From the NCBI RefSeq assembly GCF_900114005.1, contig NZ_FORM01000006.1, positions 202,013 through 266,012 of the forward strand: a stretch of DNA of 64,000 bases, written 5' to 3'. Shown piece by piece: positions 46,416 through 55,327 of the stretch. This stretch comes from Olleya namhaensis (lineage in GTDB: Bacteria; Bacteroidota; Bacteroidia; Flavobacteriales; Flavobacteriaceae). The notes under the pieces were generated by a model, which did not search any database, had not been told where the DNA came from, and saw only the letters and a program-made list of their open reading frames with translations. Within the stretch, counting starts at the first letter, position 1. Each line of letters begins with the position of its first letter. The translations under genes were made by a program, and so were the position numbers.

Positions 46416-47099
46416 ATGAAAAATCTAATAATAATTGGCGGTAGTAAAGGCATCGGAAAAGCTATTACCGAAACTTTTTTAGAAAACCACAATGTTATAA
46501 ACATCAGTCGCAGTGCACCAGAATTTACACATGCTAATTTAACACACCACACTTGTGACATTTTAACAGACGATTTACCCGAAATAGAACAAGTAGACAC
46601 ACTTATTTATTGTCCTGGTAGCATAAACCTAAAACCAATTACTAGGTTAAAATTAGATGATTTTAGAAACGATTTTGAAATAAACGTACTTGGAGCAGTA
46701 AAAGCCATACAAAAGTATATAGATCCTTTAAAAAAGGGGCAGCAACCTTCCATTGTATTGTTTAGTACGGTGGCTGCTAAATTAGGTATGCCCTTTCATG
46801 CTAGTGTTGCAGCATCTAAAAGTGCAGTAGAAGGTCTAGTAAAATCTGTAGGTGCAGAATTAGCACCAACGGTTAGAATAAATGCCATAGCGCCTACCGT
46901 TACAGATACTGAGTTAGCTTCAAAATTATTACGCAACGATAAAATGATTGAAAATATTACAGAGCGTCATCCTTTAAAAAAGTTTTTGAACCCGCAGGAG
47001 GTAGCAGACATGGCACAATTTTTAACCTCATCTAAAGCAGCTTCAATATCAGGACAAATTTTTGAAATGGATTGTGGAATTGTAAGCTTTAAAATATAA
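46416..47099 (+). CDS. classical SDR oxidoreductase
   Basis: 227 residues from the ATG at 46416 (the frame opens at 46374, but MKNLIIIGGSKGIGKAI is the proper Rossmann start). The later conserved positions are SIVLFSTVAAKLGMPFHASVAASKSAVEGLVKSVGAELAP, in which the Tyr of the YxxxK motif is replaced (FHASVAASK), so the activity may be altered. It lies between the folE pair and gpx. Substrate unknown. Confidence 0.85.
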   Translation: MKNLIIIGGSKGIGKAITETFLENHNVINISRSAPEFTHANLTHHTCDILTDDLPEIEQVDTLIYCPGSINLKPITRLKLDDFRNDFEINVLGAVKAIQKYIDPLKKGQQPSIVLFSTVAAKLGMPFHASVAASKSAVEGLVKSVGAELAPTVRINAIAPTVTDTELASKLLRNDKMIENITERHPLKKFLNPQEVADMAQFLTSSKAASISGQIFEMDCGIVSFKI

Positions 47100-47104
47100 T
47101 TTAT

Positions 47105-47647
47105 ATGAATCCTTTTAAAGCATTTATTGCAACCTTATTTTCTAAAAGCAGCACAAGTATTGACCGCTCTAAACTGCCCAGTATTTATGATATCAAAATC
47201 AATAATTTACAAGGCAAACCTATAGATTTTAAAACATTTAAAGGCAAACACATTCTATTTGTAAATGTAGCTTCTAAATGTGGTTTTACACCGCAATACA
47301 AAGATTTGCAAGAGTTACAAGATAATAACCCAGATACTTTAAAAATAATAGGTGTCCCTTGCAATCAATTTGGTAGTCAAGAACCAGGAGATGCAAGCGC
47401 TATTGAAGAGTTTTGCGAAGTTAATTATGGCGTTTCGTTTTTAATTACTGAAAAGATAAAGGTTAAAGGAACTAATCAACACCCATTGTATGCTTGGCTA
47501 ACTAACGTGACTAAAAATGGATCAAGCAGTTCTTCTGTTAAATGGAATTTTCAGAAGTATATGGTTAGTCCTGAAGGTCAATTACTAGATTACTACTACT
47601 CTACTACAAGTCCTAAAAGTTCAAAAATTACTAAATATTTAAAATGA
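47105..47647 (+). CDS. glutathione peroxidase-like thiol peroxidase
   Basis: 180 residues. The peroxidatic motif NVASKCGFTPQY has Cys, not selenocysteine. CNQFGSQEPGDASAIEEFC supplies the catalytic Gln and a resolving-type Cys, and VKWNFQKYMV supplies the Trp and Asn of the tetrad. It probably reduces lipid peroxides with thioredoxin. It is 5 nt after the SDR gene, and overlaps tspO by 4 nt (ATGA). It supports the view of a photo-oxidative stress block. Confidence 0.92.
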   Translation: MNPFKAFIATLFSKSSTSIDRSKLPSIYDIKINNLQGKPIDFKTFKGKHILFVNVASKCGFTPQYKDLQELQDNNPDTLKIIGVPCNQFGSQEPGDASAIEEFCEVNYGVSFLITEKIKVKGTNQHPLYAWLTNVTKNGSSSSSVKWNFQKYMVSPEGQLLDYYYSTTSPKSSKITKYLK

Positions 47648-48105
47648 AATTATTAAAACCATTACTGCTGTTTTTAATAATCAACTTTGGAGGCTTAGCC
47701 TTAGGAAGTTGGTTAATGGGCAATGGTCCTTTATCGCCTTGGTATACTAATTTAAACCAAGCTCCTTGGACACCCCCGGGCTGGGTTTTTGGTGTTGCTT
47801 GGACCATAATAATGATTTGTTTCTCTGTTTATTTAGCGCAACTATTTAGTAGTTATCGCTCTAAAAAACTGACTGTCATTTTTTGTCTGCAGTTTGTTTT
47901 AAACGTAATTTGGAACTATCTTTTTTTTAATCAACACTTAGTACTATTAGCTTTAGTTTCTATAATAGCATTAACAATTGTTATCTTTTACTTCTTTTTA
48001 AATTATAAAAAAGACATAAAAAGCAAAAGCTACTTGCTTCTGCCCTATATGATTTGGTTAGTTATAGCCACTTCTTTGAATGCTTATATTTTAATTTACA
48101 ATTAA
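47644..48105 (+). CDS. tspO: TspO/MBR family membrane protein
   Basis: 153 residues with five hydrophobic helices. The TspO blocks PLSPWYTNLNQAPWTPPGWVFGVAWTII and VLNVIWNYLFFNQHLVLLAL contain the Trp and Pro residues of the porphyrin-binding site. TspO binds and helps degrade tetrapyrroles and acts in stress and light regulation in some bacteria. It overlaps the gpx stop by 4 nt, so the two are co-translated. Confidence 0.94.
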   Translation: MKLLKPLLLFLIINFGGLALGSWLMGNGPLSPWYTNLNQAPWTPPGWVFGVAWTIIMICFSVYLAQLFSSYRSKKLTVIFCLQFVLNVIWNYLFFNQHLVLLALVSIIALTIVIFYFFLNYKKDIKSKSYLLLPYMIWLVIATSLNAYILIYN

Positions 48106-48141
48106 AAATTTCCGTGTAAACGGTACTAAAACATATACGTT

Positions 48142-48603
48142 ATGAAAATATATAGATTTCATAAAAAACAAAATTTACCAATCACAAAAGCGCAAGCTTG
48201 GGATTTTTTATCAGACCCTAAAAACCTAAAGACTATTACTCCTGAATATATGGGGTTTAATATCTTATCTGGTGCGGACAGACCAATGTTTGCCGGGCAG
48301 ATTATTCAGTATATAGTAACGCCAATTTTAGGGATAAAAACCAAATGGGTAACAGAAATTACACACGTTAAAGAAGGTGAATATTTTGTGGACGAGCAAC
48401 GCTTTGGCCCATATGCATTATGGCATCACAAACATTTTATCAAAGCGATTGATGGCGGTGTTGAAATGGAAGATATTATCGATTACAAAATACCAATGGG
48501 AATTTTAGGACAACTCATACATCCCATTTTAGTGAAACCTAAATTGGAAGAAATTTTTAATTATAGAACAGTTAAATTAGAAAAACTTTTCGGAAAGTAT
48601 TAG
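48142..48603 (+). CDS. SRPBCC (START-like) family protein
   Basis: 153 residues. RFHKKQNLPITKAQAWDFLSDPKNLKTITPEYMGF and YFVDEQRFGPYALWHHKHFIKAIDGGVEMEDIIDYKIPMGILG are the SRPBCC pattern of a ligand-binding helix-grip fold. The ligand is unknown. Genes of this kind are often beside photolyases in gamma-proteobacteria and flavobacteria. The photolyase gene begins 3 nt after its stop. Confidence 0.87.
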   Translation: MKIYRFHKKQNLPITKAQAWDFLSDPKNLKTITPEYMGFNILSGADRPMFAGQIIQYIVTPILGIKTKWVTEITHVKEGEYFVDEQRFGPYALWHHKHFIKAIDGGVEMEDIIDYKIPMGILGQLIHPILVKPKLEEIFNYRTVKLEKLFGKY

Positions 48604-48606
48604 CAC

Positions 48607-49911
48607 ATGACAACACCTATTAACATATTTTGGTTTAGACGCGATTTGAGGTTAGAAGATAATGTGGGGCTTTATAATGCATTGCAATCTGAGCTGCCCG
48701 TATTACCTATTTTTATTTTTGATAAAGACATTTTAGAACAACTGCCGGAAGACGATGCGCGAGTTTCTTTTATTTTTGAATCTCTCCAAAATATGCGCAA
48801 TACATTACAAAAAAAGTACAACAGTAGTCTTGCCATCTATTACGGTACACCGGAAAGTGTTTTTGAAGCTCTAATACAATCTTATAACATTGATACGGTC
48901 TTTACAAATCATGATTATGAGCCTTACGCAACTACACGTGATAACAGTATTAAAGCCAAATTATCTAAAAACGACATACATTTTAAAACTTTTAAAGATC
49001 AAGTTATTTTTGAAAAAGACGAAGTTGTTAAAAAGGATGGTAAACCTTATATGGTTTATACGCCATACATGCGTGTTTGGAAAGAAACATTTAAAGCACA
49101 AGCACTTAAAATATACGATACCAATAAACTTTTAGAGAACACAGTTAAAGAGGTTAATCTACCCAATCTAACATTATCTGATATTGGTTTTAAAAAAGCG
49201 TCTCAAAAAATAGAAGATTACACGGTAACACCAACTTTAATTCAAAATTATGAGGAGACAAGAAATTTTCCTGCTCAGGATTCTACATCAAAATTAGGAC
49301 CGCATTTAAGATTCGGAACTGTTAGTGTAAGACAAATGGTTAAAAAGGCAATTGCTGAACAAAATGAGATTTTTTGGCAAGAATTAATTTGGCGAGAGTT
49401 TTTTATGCAAATTTTGTGGCATTTTCCACATACGCACAAAGATGCATTTAAATCTAAATATGACCGCATTGTGTGGCGTAATAATGAAGATGAATTTAAG
49501 GCATGGTGCGAAGGTAAGACGGGGTATCCCCTAGTTGATGCAGGAATGCGACAACTTAATCAAACTGGTTTTATGCACAATCGTGTACGTATGTTGGTTG
49601 GTAGTTTTTTATGTAAACACCTATTAATAGATTGGCGATGGGGAGAAGCTTATTTTGCTGAAAAATTACATGATTATGATATGTCTAGCAATGTTGGTAA
49701 CTGGCAATGGGTTGCAGGATCCGGAGTAGATGCTTCTCCGTACTTTAGAATATTTAATCCGACTACACAAATTGACAAATTTGATAAACAGCATAAATAC
49801 CTTAACCAATGGGTTCCTGATTACCAAGAATTAACATATCCAAAACCTATTGTAGAGCACAAAATGGCGCGTGAGCGTTGCTTAAAAGTCTATAAAGAAG
49901 CGGTTAGTTAA
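48607..49911 (+). CDS. phrB: class I deoxyribodipyrimidine (CPD) photolyase
   Basis: 434 residues. The N-domain starts INIFWFRRDLRLEDNVGLYNAL. The FAD domain has WREFFMQILWHFPHTHKDAF, EGKTGYPLVDAGMRQLNQTGFMHNRVRMLVGSFLCKHLLIDWRWGE and YDMSSNVGNWQWVAGSGVDASPYFRIFNP, the class I CPD photolyase signature. It splits cyclobutane dimers with blue light. It ends the light/UV block as its fourth photolyase-family gene. Confidence 0.95.
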   Translation: MTTPINIFWFRRDLRLEDNVGLYNALQSELPVLPIFIFDKDILEQLPEDDARVSFIFESLQNMRNTLQKKYNSSLAIYYGTPESVFEALIQSYNIDTVFTNHDYEPYATTRDNSIKAKLSKNDIHFKTFKDQVIFEKDEVVKKDGKPYMVYTPYMRVWKETFKAQALKIYDTNKLLENTVKEVNLPNLTLSDIGFKKASQKIEDYTVTPTLIQNYEETRNFPAQDSTSKLGPHLRFGTVSVRQMVKKAIAEQNEIFWQELIWREFFMQILWHFPHTHKDAFKSKYDRIVWRNNEDEFKAWCEGKTGYPLVDAGMRQLNQTGFMHNRVRMLVGSFLCKHLLIDWRWGEAYFAEKLHDYDMSSNVGNWQWVAGSGVDASPYFRIFNPTTQIDKFDKQHKYLNQWVPDYQELTYPKPIVEHKMARERCLKVYKEAVS

Positions 49912-49994
49912 ATCTTAGCGCTTTGTTAATACTAGCTTAATATACTGGTTTTTAATTTTTTATTATCTTTAAGTAAACAAAACAACTAAAAATC

Positions 49995-50360
49995 ATGAAT
50001 ACAAAAGACGTCGCTCAAAAATGGGCAAATTTGTGTAGAGCAGGTAAAAACTTAGAGTGTATTACAGAGCTGTACGCAGATAATGTAGTAAGTAAAGAGA
50101 TGCCAGGTATGCCGGGCGAATTAATTACTGGTAAACAAAATGTTTGGAACAAAAGTAAAGAATGGCTGGAAAGCGTAGAAGATTTTCATGCTAGCGAAAT
50201 TGGAGAACCTATTGTAGCCGGAAACTTCTTTACAGCAAAAATGAGCTTTGATTGCACCTTTAAAGCACGTGGAAGACAACAAATGGAAGAAGTCTGCGTA
50301 TATGAGGTTAAAAATGGCAAAATAGCCAGCGAACAGTACTTTTATAACATGGGAGAATAA
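49995..50360 (+). CDS. SnoaL/NTF2-like protein
   Basis: 121 residues, one domain. VAQKWANLCRAGKNLECITELYADNVVSKEMPG, WLESVEDFHA and EVCVYEVKNGKIASEQYFYN fit the cone-shaped NTF2-like fold. The activity is unknown. It is separated from the photolyase block by 83 nt and ended by a bidirectional terminator, so it may be its own unit. Confidence 0.85.
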   Translation: MNTKDVAQKWANLCRAGKNLECITELYADNVVSKEMPGMPGELITGKQNVWNKSKEWLESVEDFHASEIGEPIVAGNFFTAKMSFDCTFKARGRQQMEEVCVYEVKNGKIASEQYFYNMGE

Positions 50361-50382
50361 CTCCTTATTTAAATAACGACAC

Positions 50383-50419
50383 AAAAAAAAAGCTTCAATT
50401 AATATTGAAGCTTTTTTTA
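50383..50419. terminator. bidirectional terminator between the NTF2-like gene and murA
   Basis: AAAAAAGCTTCAAT pairs with ATTGAAGCTTTTTT around a TAAT loop; both strands have T tails, serving both convergent genes. Confidence 0.85.
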
Positions 50420-50436
50420 TATAATTTTATACTATT

Positions 50437-51753
50437 CTAGTTTCCTTCTAAACGTTCAATTTTAGCTCCAATAGCTTGTAAACGTTCTACTATTTTTTGG
50501 TAACCTCTATCAATTTGTTCAATATTATGTATTGTACTTGTCCCTTTAGCAGATAATGCTGCAATTAATAAAGAGATTCCTGCTCTAATATCAGGAGACA
50601 CCATTGTTGTTGCTTTTAGCTGTGACGTAAAATCATGTCCCATAACTGTAGCTCTGTGCGGATCACAAAGTATTATTTTTGCTCCCATATCGATTAGCTT
50701 ATCCACAAAAAACAAACGACTTTCAAACATCTTTTGATGTACTAAAACTTCTCCTTTTGCTTGTGTAGCAACTACTAAAACAATACTTAATAAATCTGGA
50801 GTAAACCCAGGCCAAGGTGCATCTGCAATGGTTAAAATAGAACCATCAATATAATTTTGTATTTGATAACCGTCCTTATGAGCTGGTATGTAAATATCAT
50901 CTCCTTTTCTCTCGACAGTAATTCCTAGTTTTCTAAACACATTTGGTATCTGACCTAAATCATCCCAACTTACGTTTTTAATAGTCAGCTCACTTTTAGT
51001 CATAGCTGCTAAACCAATCCAACTACCAATCTCAATCATATCCGGAAGCATTGTATGCTCTGTCCCTCCTAAACTATCAACCCCTTCAATGGTTAATAAA
51101 TTAGAGCCAACACCAGATATTTTTGCTCCCATTCTATTCAGCATTTTACATAATTGCTGTAAGTAAGGTTCGCAAGCTGCATTATAAATAGTAGTAATAC
51201 CTTCTGCTAAGACAGCAGCCATTACAATATTTGCAGTACCTGTTACAGAAGCTTCGTCTAAAAGCATATCTGTACCAATAAGCTTATCGGCCTCTACTCC
51301 GTAAAAATAGTCTTCACGATTGTATCTAAATTTTGCTCCTAAGTTGATAAACCCTTCAAAGTGAGTATCTAATCTACGACGTCCAATTTTATCACCTCCT
51401 GGCTTTGGGATGTATCCTTTACCAAAACGTGCTAATAATGGTCCAACCATCATAATAGATCCTCTAAGCCCACTACCCTCTTTTTTAAAATCGGCAGTTT
51501 GCATGTAGTCTAAATTAACTTCGTCTGCTTGAAACGTGTAAGTTTCGTCTTTTATCTTATTAACCTTAACGCCTAAATTCCCTAAAAGGGTAATTAATTT
51601 ATTAATATCAATAATATCAGGAATATTATTTATGGTTACTTTTTCTGGAGTTAGTAAAACTGCACAAAGTATTTGTAATGCTTCGTTTTTTGCGCCTTGA
51701 GGCTGGATGTCTCCTTTTAGTTGGTGACCACCTTCAATTTTAAATGTTCCCAT
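50437..51753 (-). CDS. murA: UDP-GlcNAc 1-carboxyvinyltransferase MurA, Asp-type
   Basis: 438 residues. It adds enolpyruvate to UDP-GlcNAc, the first committed step of peptidoglycan synthesis. The signature loop reads KPGGDKIGRRRLDTH, so the residue at the position of the E. coli catalytic Cys115 is Asp 121 (codon 51391-51393). Asp at this site is known to give fosfomycin insensitivity in other MurA enzymes. KNEALQIL near the start has the catalytic Lys and Asn. It is followed upstream by a DUF4290 gene (9 nt). Confidence 0.96.
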   Translation of the reverse strand: MGTFKIEGGHQLKGDIQPQGAKNEALQILCAVLLTPEKVTINNIPDIIDINKLITLLGNLGVKVNKIKDETYTFQADEVNLDYMQTADFKKEGSGLRGSIMMVGPLLARFGKGYIPKPGGDKIGRRRLDTHFEGFINLGAKFRYNREDYFYGVEADKLIGTDMLLDEASVTGTANIVMAAVLAEGITTIYNAACEPYLQQLCKMLNRMGAKISGVGSNLLTIEGVDSLGGTEHTMLPDMIEIGSWIGLAAMTKSELTIKNVSWDDLGQIPNVFRKLGITVERKGDDIYIPAHKDGYQIQNYIDGSILTIADAPWPGFTPDLLSIVLVVATQAKGEVLVHQKMFESRLFFVDKLIDMGAKIILCDPHRATVMGHDFTSQLKATTMVSPDIRAGISLLIAALSAKGTSTIHNIEQIDRGYQKIVERLQAIGAKIERLEGN

Positions 51754-51762
51754 AAATTATGC

Positions 51763-52428
51763 TTAATATCTTTTTCGGTTTCGGTTTAAGTTGTTGCTTT
51801 TTTTGTGGTTGGATGTTTTCTTACTGTTAGTATTACTAGCGTATTTTTTACCACTTGACGCTTTCATTAATCGACCCGAATCTGTTAAACTTTCTTCAGA
51901 ATCTTTTAAATTAATTTTACCGTCAGACAATTCGAATAAATGGTTAAAAATCACGTAATCTTCTACGGTATCTTTATTCCAATTTAAAAAACACTTTTTC
52001 ATATGGTTAGCAATGGTGTACGTCAATGCTTCCTTCATCTCACCATCTTCCCATGTATTTGCTACATCAATCATTGTTTTTATGTTATTACCATAAAAAC
52101 GATATTTTGGAAAATTCTGAGGATATTCTAAAGGTTCAGGACGTTCTGACAACTCTTCTTTAGACGGCGCTCCATAAGGAGAATCTGCGTCTAACTCAAA
52201 ATTAGCCATGATAAATAACTGATCCCAAAGTTTGTGTTGGAAATCTGCAACGTCACGTAAATGTGGTTGCATATTACCCATTACAGCTATAATAGATTTT
52301 GCTAATTTATTACGCTCTTCCTTGGTTTCTTGTATTTTAGCATGATTAATCATTTTTTGAATATGGCGTCCATACTCTGGAATAATTAAATGCTCACGCT
52401 CTGTGTTGTACTCTATGTCGTCTATCAA
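51763..52428 (-). CDS. DUF4290 family protein
   Basis: 221 residues, cytoplasmic. EYNTEREHLIIPEYGRHIQKMINHA, SIIAVMGNMQPHLRDVADFQHKLWDQLFIMANFELD and PKYRFYGNNIKTMIDVA are the DUF4290 blocks of Bacteroidota. The C-terminus is a Ser/Asn/Lys-rich basic tail (about 185-221) ending NRNRKRY, possibly nucleic acid binding. It is directly upstream of murA (9 nt), a conserved neighbourhood. Function unknown. Confidence 0.85.
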   Translation of the reverse strand: MIDDIEYNTEREHLIIPEYGRHIQKMINHAKIQETKEERNKLAKSIIAVMGNMQPHLRDVADFQHKLWDQLFIMANFELDADSPYGAPSKEELSERPEPLEYPQNFPKYRFYGNNIKTMIDVANTWEDGEMKEALTYTIANHMKKCFLNWNKDTVEDYVIFNHLFELSDGKINLKDSEESLTDSGRLMKASSGKKYASNTNSKKTSNHKKSNNLNRNRKRY

Positions 52429-52499
52429 AATAAAAAAAGTGTAGAATTTATAAGTGTTGCATCGAAGTTTCTAATGCTTGTGCAAAATACAAAAAAAAT

Positions 52500-52793
52500 C
52501 TAAAGACTTATCACGCCTTCTACTTTTTCTGTAACTTCTAGATATTTTTCTATTACATGATCAGGGTTTTTCATTCTAACATTTATAGAAACGCTAGTAT
52601 ATTTACCGTTACTAGACTCTTTTGTTTTAATAACTGCGCCCATATTATCAAAAATAGCTTCAATTTCGGCTATTTTTTGCAAATCTGATAACACTATAAA
52701 TTTATATAAATACTCATTGGGCCACGTTGCTGTGTCCGCTAATTGTGATTTTAATTTTGCGTAAAATTCTTCTGGATTTGGTGTCTTATTCAT
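52500..52793 (-). CDS. DUF493 (YbeD-like) protein
   Basis: 97 residues. FYAKLKSQLADTATWPNEYLYKFIVLSDL and STNGKYTSVSINVRMKNPDHVIEKYLEVT-like text are the DUF493 ACT-like fold. The family's function is unclear; E. coli YbeD is next to lipoate genes, but here none is near. Cytoplasmic. Divergent from the NTPase gene at 52883. Confidence 0.85.
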   Translation of the reverse strand: MNKTPNPEEFYAKLKSQLADTATWPNEYLYKFIVLSDLQKIAEIEAIFDNMGAVIKTKESSNGKYTSVSINVRMKNPDHVIEKYLEVTEKVEGVISL

Positions 52794-52882
52794 GCTTATT
52801 TAGTAAGCAACAAATATACCATTTTGTTTAGATTTTTTTTTAATGAATTAATTTCGGATTTTTACAAATAAATTATTCTCAT

Positions 52883-53425
52883 TTGAAAGCAAAAAAAATA
52901 GTTATTACAGGAGGCCCAAGTACCGGAAAGTCGGCAATTATAGACGAATTAACTAAACGTGGCTACACCTGTTACGAAGAAATATCCCGTCAAGTTACCC
53001 TTGAAGCAAGAGAAAAAGGCATTGACCAGATGTTTTTGACTGAGCCTTTATTGTTTAGCGAACTATTATTAAAAGGACGCGAACAACAATATAAAGACGC
53101 AGTAAATAGTGATAGCGAATTTGTGTTTTTGGACAGAGGTGTGCCTGACGTTGTGGCATACATGGATTATGCAGGCGAAAAATATCCAGATAATTTTATT
53201 AATTCTTGTAAAGAAAACATTTATGACTATGTTTTTATTTTAGCGCCTTGGCAAGAAATTTATAAAAGTGATGCTGTAAGATACGAAAGCTTTGAACAAG
53301 CAAAAGTTATACATCAAAATTTATTAAAATCCTACCAAAAATACGACTACAATTTACAAGATGTCCCATTTGGAAGTATTGAAACTAGAGCACAACATAT
53401 TTTAGATGTGGTTAAAGCTTTATAA
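52883..53425 (+). CDS. P-loop NTPase (AAA_28, NadR-like kinase fold)
   Basis: 180 residues, TTG start. Walker A is ITGGPSTGKSAIIDELTKRG; EEISRQVTLEAREKGID and FVFLDRGVPDVVAYMDYAG complete a nucleotide/nucleoside kinase-like core with the DRG motif. The substrate is unknown. It precedes recQ with no gap (stop 53425, ATG 53426), so they are co-translated with fmt. Confidence 0.85.
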   Translation: MKAKKIVITGGPSTGKSAIIDELTKRGYTCYEEISRQVTLEAREKGIDQMFLTEPLLFSELLLKGREQQYKDAVNSDSEFVFLDRGVPDVVAYMDYAGEKYPDNFINSCKENIYDYVFILAPWQEIYKSDAVRYESFEQAKVIHQNLLKSYQKYDYNLQDVPFGSIETRAQHILDVVKAL

Positions 53426-55327
53426 ATGGCGCATCCAATAAACATATTAGAGCGTTATTGGAAATTTACAGCATTTAGACCTTTGCAAGAAGAGATTATA
53501 AATGCTGTGATTAATAATGAAGACACCTTTGCCCTATTACCAACGGGTGGTGGCAAAAGTGTCTGTTTTCAGATTCCGGCATTAGCTAAAGAAGGGATTT
53601 GTATTGTAATTTCGCCTTTAGTTGCATTAATGAAAGACCAAGTAAATGCACTTCAAAATAAGGGTATAAAAGCTTTAGCGTTAACTAGCGGAATCCCTAA
53701 CAGAGAAATTGACACACTTTTAGACAATTGCATTTACGGAAACTACAAGTTTTTATACTTGTCTCCAGAACGATTGCAACAAGAATTAGTACAAGATCGT
53801 ATTAGACAAATGAATGTTAACCTTATTGCGGTTGACGAAGCCCATTGTATTAGTCAATGGGGAAACGATTTTAGACCAGCCTACAAAAACATTAATATTT
53901 TACGTCAGTTACACCCCACAGTAAATGTAATTGCTTTAACTGCCAGTGCCACACCAGAAGTGGTGAAAGATATTATTACGGAGTTGGACTTTATTAGTCC
54001 AAAGGTTTTTAAACAATCTTTTTACAGACCAAATATTGCATATATGGTTTTTAATGAGGAGGATAAATATTTTAGACTGGAAGCTATTTTAAAAAAGAAT
54101 CCACAACCGTCTATTATTTATGTCAGAAACCGACGATTAACACTTGAAATCACTCAATATTTAGAGCAAAAAAACATTAGTAGCACCTATTATCATGGTG
54201 GATTAAATAACGCTACAAAAGACCAACACTTAAAAGACTGGCTGGCAAGCAAAAAGCAAGTTATGGTAGCTACCAATGCTTTTGGAATGGGAATTGATAA
54301 ATCTGATGTAAAGACAGTTATTCATATCAATTTACCTGACAGTATTGAAAGTTATTTTCAAGAAGCAGGACGTGCTGGACGTGATGAAAACAAAGCATAT
54401 GCCGTTATTTTAAAAAATAAAAATGACGATAATGCTTTAAATAATCAGTTTCTAAAAGTACTACCAACCGTAGACTTTGTAAAAGTGGTTTACAGAAAAT
54501 TATGTAGTTACTTCCAAGTCTCTTATGGAGAAGGTGCTTATCAAACCTTTGATTTTAATTTTAACGATTTTTGTAAAGCTTATAAATTTAATACCATTAC
54601 CACTTATAATGCACTAAACATATTAGACAACACAAGTATTATTACACTTAGCAAACAGTTTAATAAGCGTATTGAAGTTCAGTTTTTAGTATCAAGTAAT
54701 ACACTTTTCAAGTATTTAGAGTCACATAGAGATTTTGAAGTTATAATAAAATCAATATTAAGAACATATGGCGGAATTTTTGAGCATGTTACAAAAATAA
54801 ACAGTAGCCTAGTTTCTGACAAAGCATCTGTTAAGGAGTTTAGACTCCTTAGCGTGCTAGAACAATTAGAAAAAGACGAAGTCATATCGCTTAAAATAAA
54901 CAAAACAGATGCGCAGATTACTTTTATTGAACCTCGTGAAGACGAAAAAACAATAAACCGTATCGCATCAATAATTGAGCAACAAAATAAGTTAAAGCAA
55001 AAACAGGTTAAAGCGGTATTAGATTACGTTAATAATGACCAAATTTGCAAGAGTATGCAGTTACTAACTTACTTTGGAGAAAAAGAAGTTAGTCCCTGTG
55101 GGATTTGCTCCGTTTGTATTTCCGCGAAAGCGAAACCCAAAACGGATTTAAAAATTACAAAAAACAAAATAATTGAAACTTTAGAGTTTGGAGAACAAAC
55201 TTCAAAAGCGTTATTTAAGCTATTACCTTTTAACGAAATAGATATAAATAACACCTTAAAAAGACTATTGGAAGATGATATCATAGTGATAACAAAAACT
55301 AATAGCTACAAATTAAAACACATATGA
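53426..55327 (+). CDS. recQ: ATP-dependent DNA helicase RecQ
   Basis: 633 residues. Helicase motifs are 0/I FRPLQEEII and LPTGGGKSVCFQIP, II VDEAHCISQWGNDFRP, III ALTASATP and VI QEAGRAGRDE. The RecQ-Ct zinc Cys are CKSMQLLTYFG and CGICSVC. The C-terminus lacks a clear HRDC domain. It acts in recombination repair. An exact 13-mer copy lies at 55120-55132, after the last zinc Cys. It overlaps fmt by 4 nt. Confidence 0.95.
   Translation: MAHPINILERYWKFTAFRPLQEEIINAVINNEDTFALLPTGGGKSVCFQIPALAKEGICIVISPLVALMKDQVNALQNKGIKALALTSGIPNREIDTLLDNCIYGNYKFLYLSPERLQQELVQDRIRQMNVNLIAVDEAHCISQWGNDFRPAYKNINILRQLHPTVNVIALTASATPEVVKDIITELDFISPKVFKQSFYRPNIAYMVFNEEDKYFRLEAILKKNPQPSIIYVRNRRLTLEITQYLEQKNISSTYYHGGLNNATKDQHLKDWLASKKQVMVATNAFGMGIDKSDVKTVIHINLPDSIESYFQEAGRAGRDENKAYAVILKNKNDDNALNNQFLKVLPTVDFVKVVYRKLCSYFQVSYGEGAYQTFDFNFNDFCKAYKFNTITTYNALNILDNTSIITLSKQFNKRIEVQFLVSSNTLFKYLESHRDFEVIIKSILRTYGGIFEHVTKINSSLVSDKASVKEFRLLSVLEQLEKDEVISLKINKTDAQITFIEPREDEKTINRIASIIEQQNKLKQKQVKAVLDYVNNDQICKSMQLLTYFGEKEVSPCGICSVCISAKAKPKTDLKITKNKIIETLEFGEQTSKALFKLLPFNEIDINNTLKRLLEDDIIVITKTNSYKLKHI
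55120..55132 (+). repeat. exact copy of 13-mer TTCCGCGAAAGCG in recQ
   Basis: The codons are TCC GCG AAA GCG, Ser-Ala-Lys-Ala. Confidence 0.85.

Noticed and set aside
47105..47647. Selenoprotein glutathione peroxidase
   Set aside because: The active-site codon is TGT (Cys), with no in-frame TGA.
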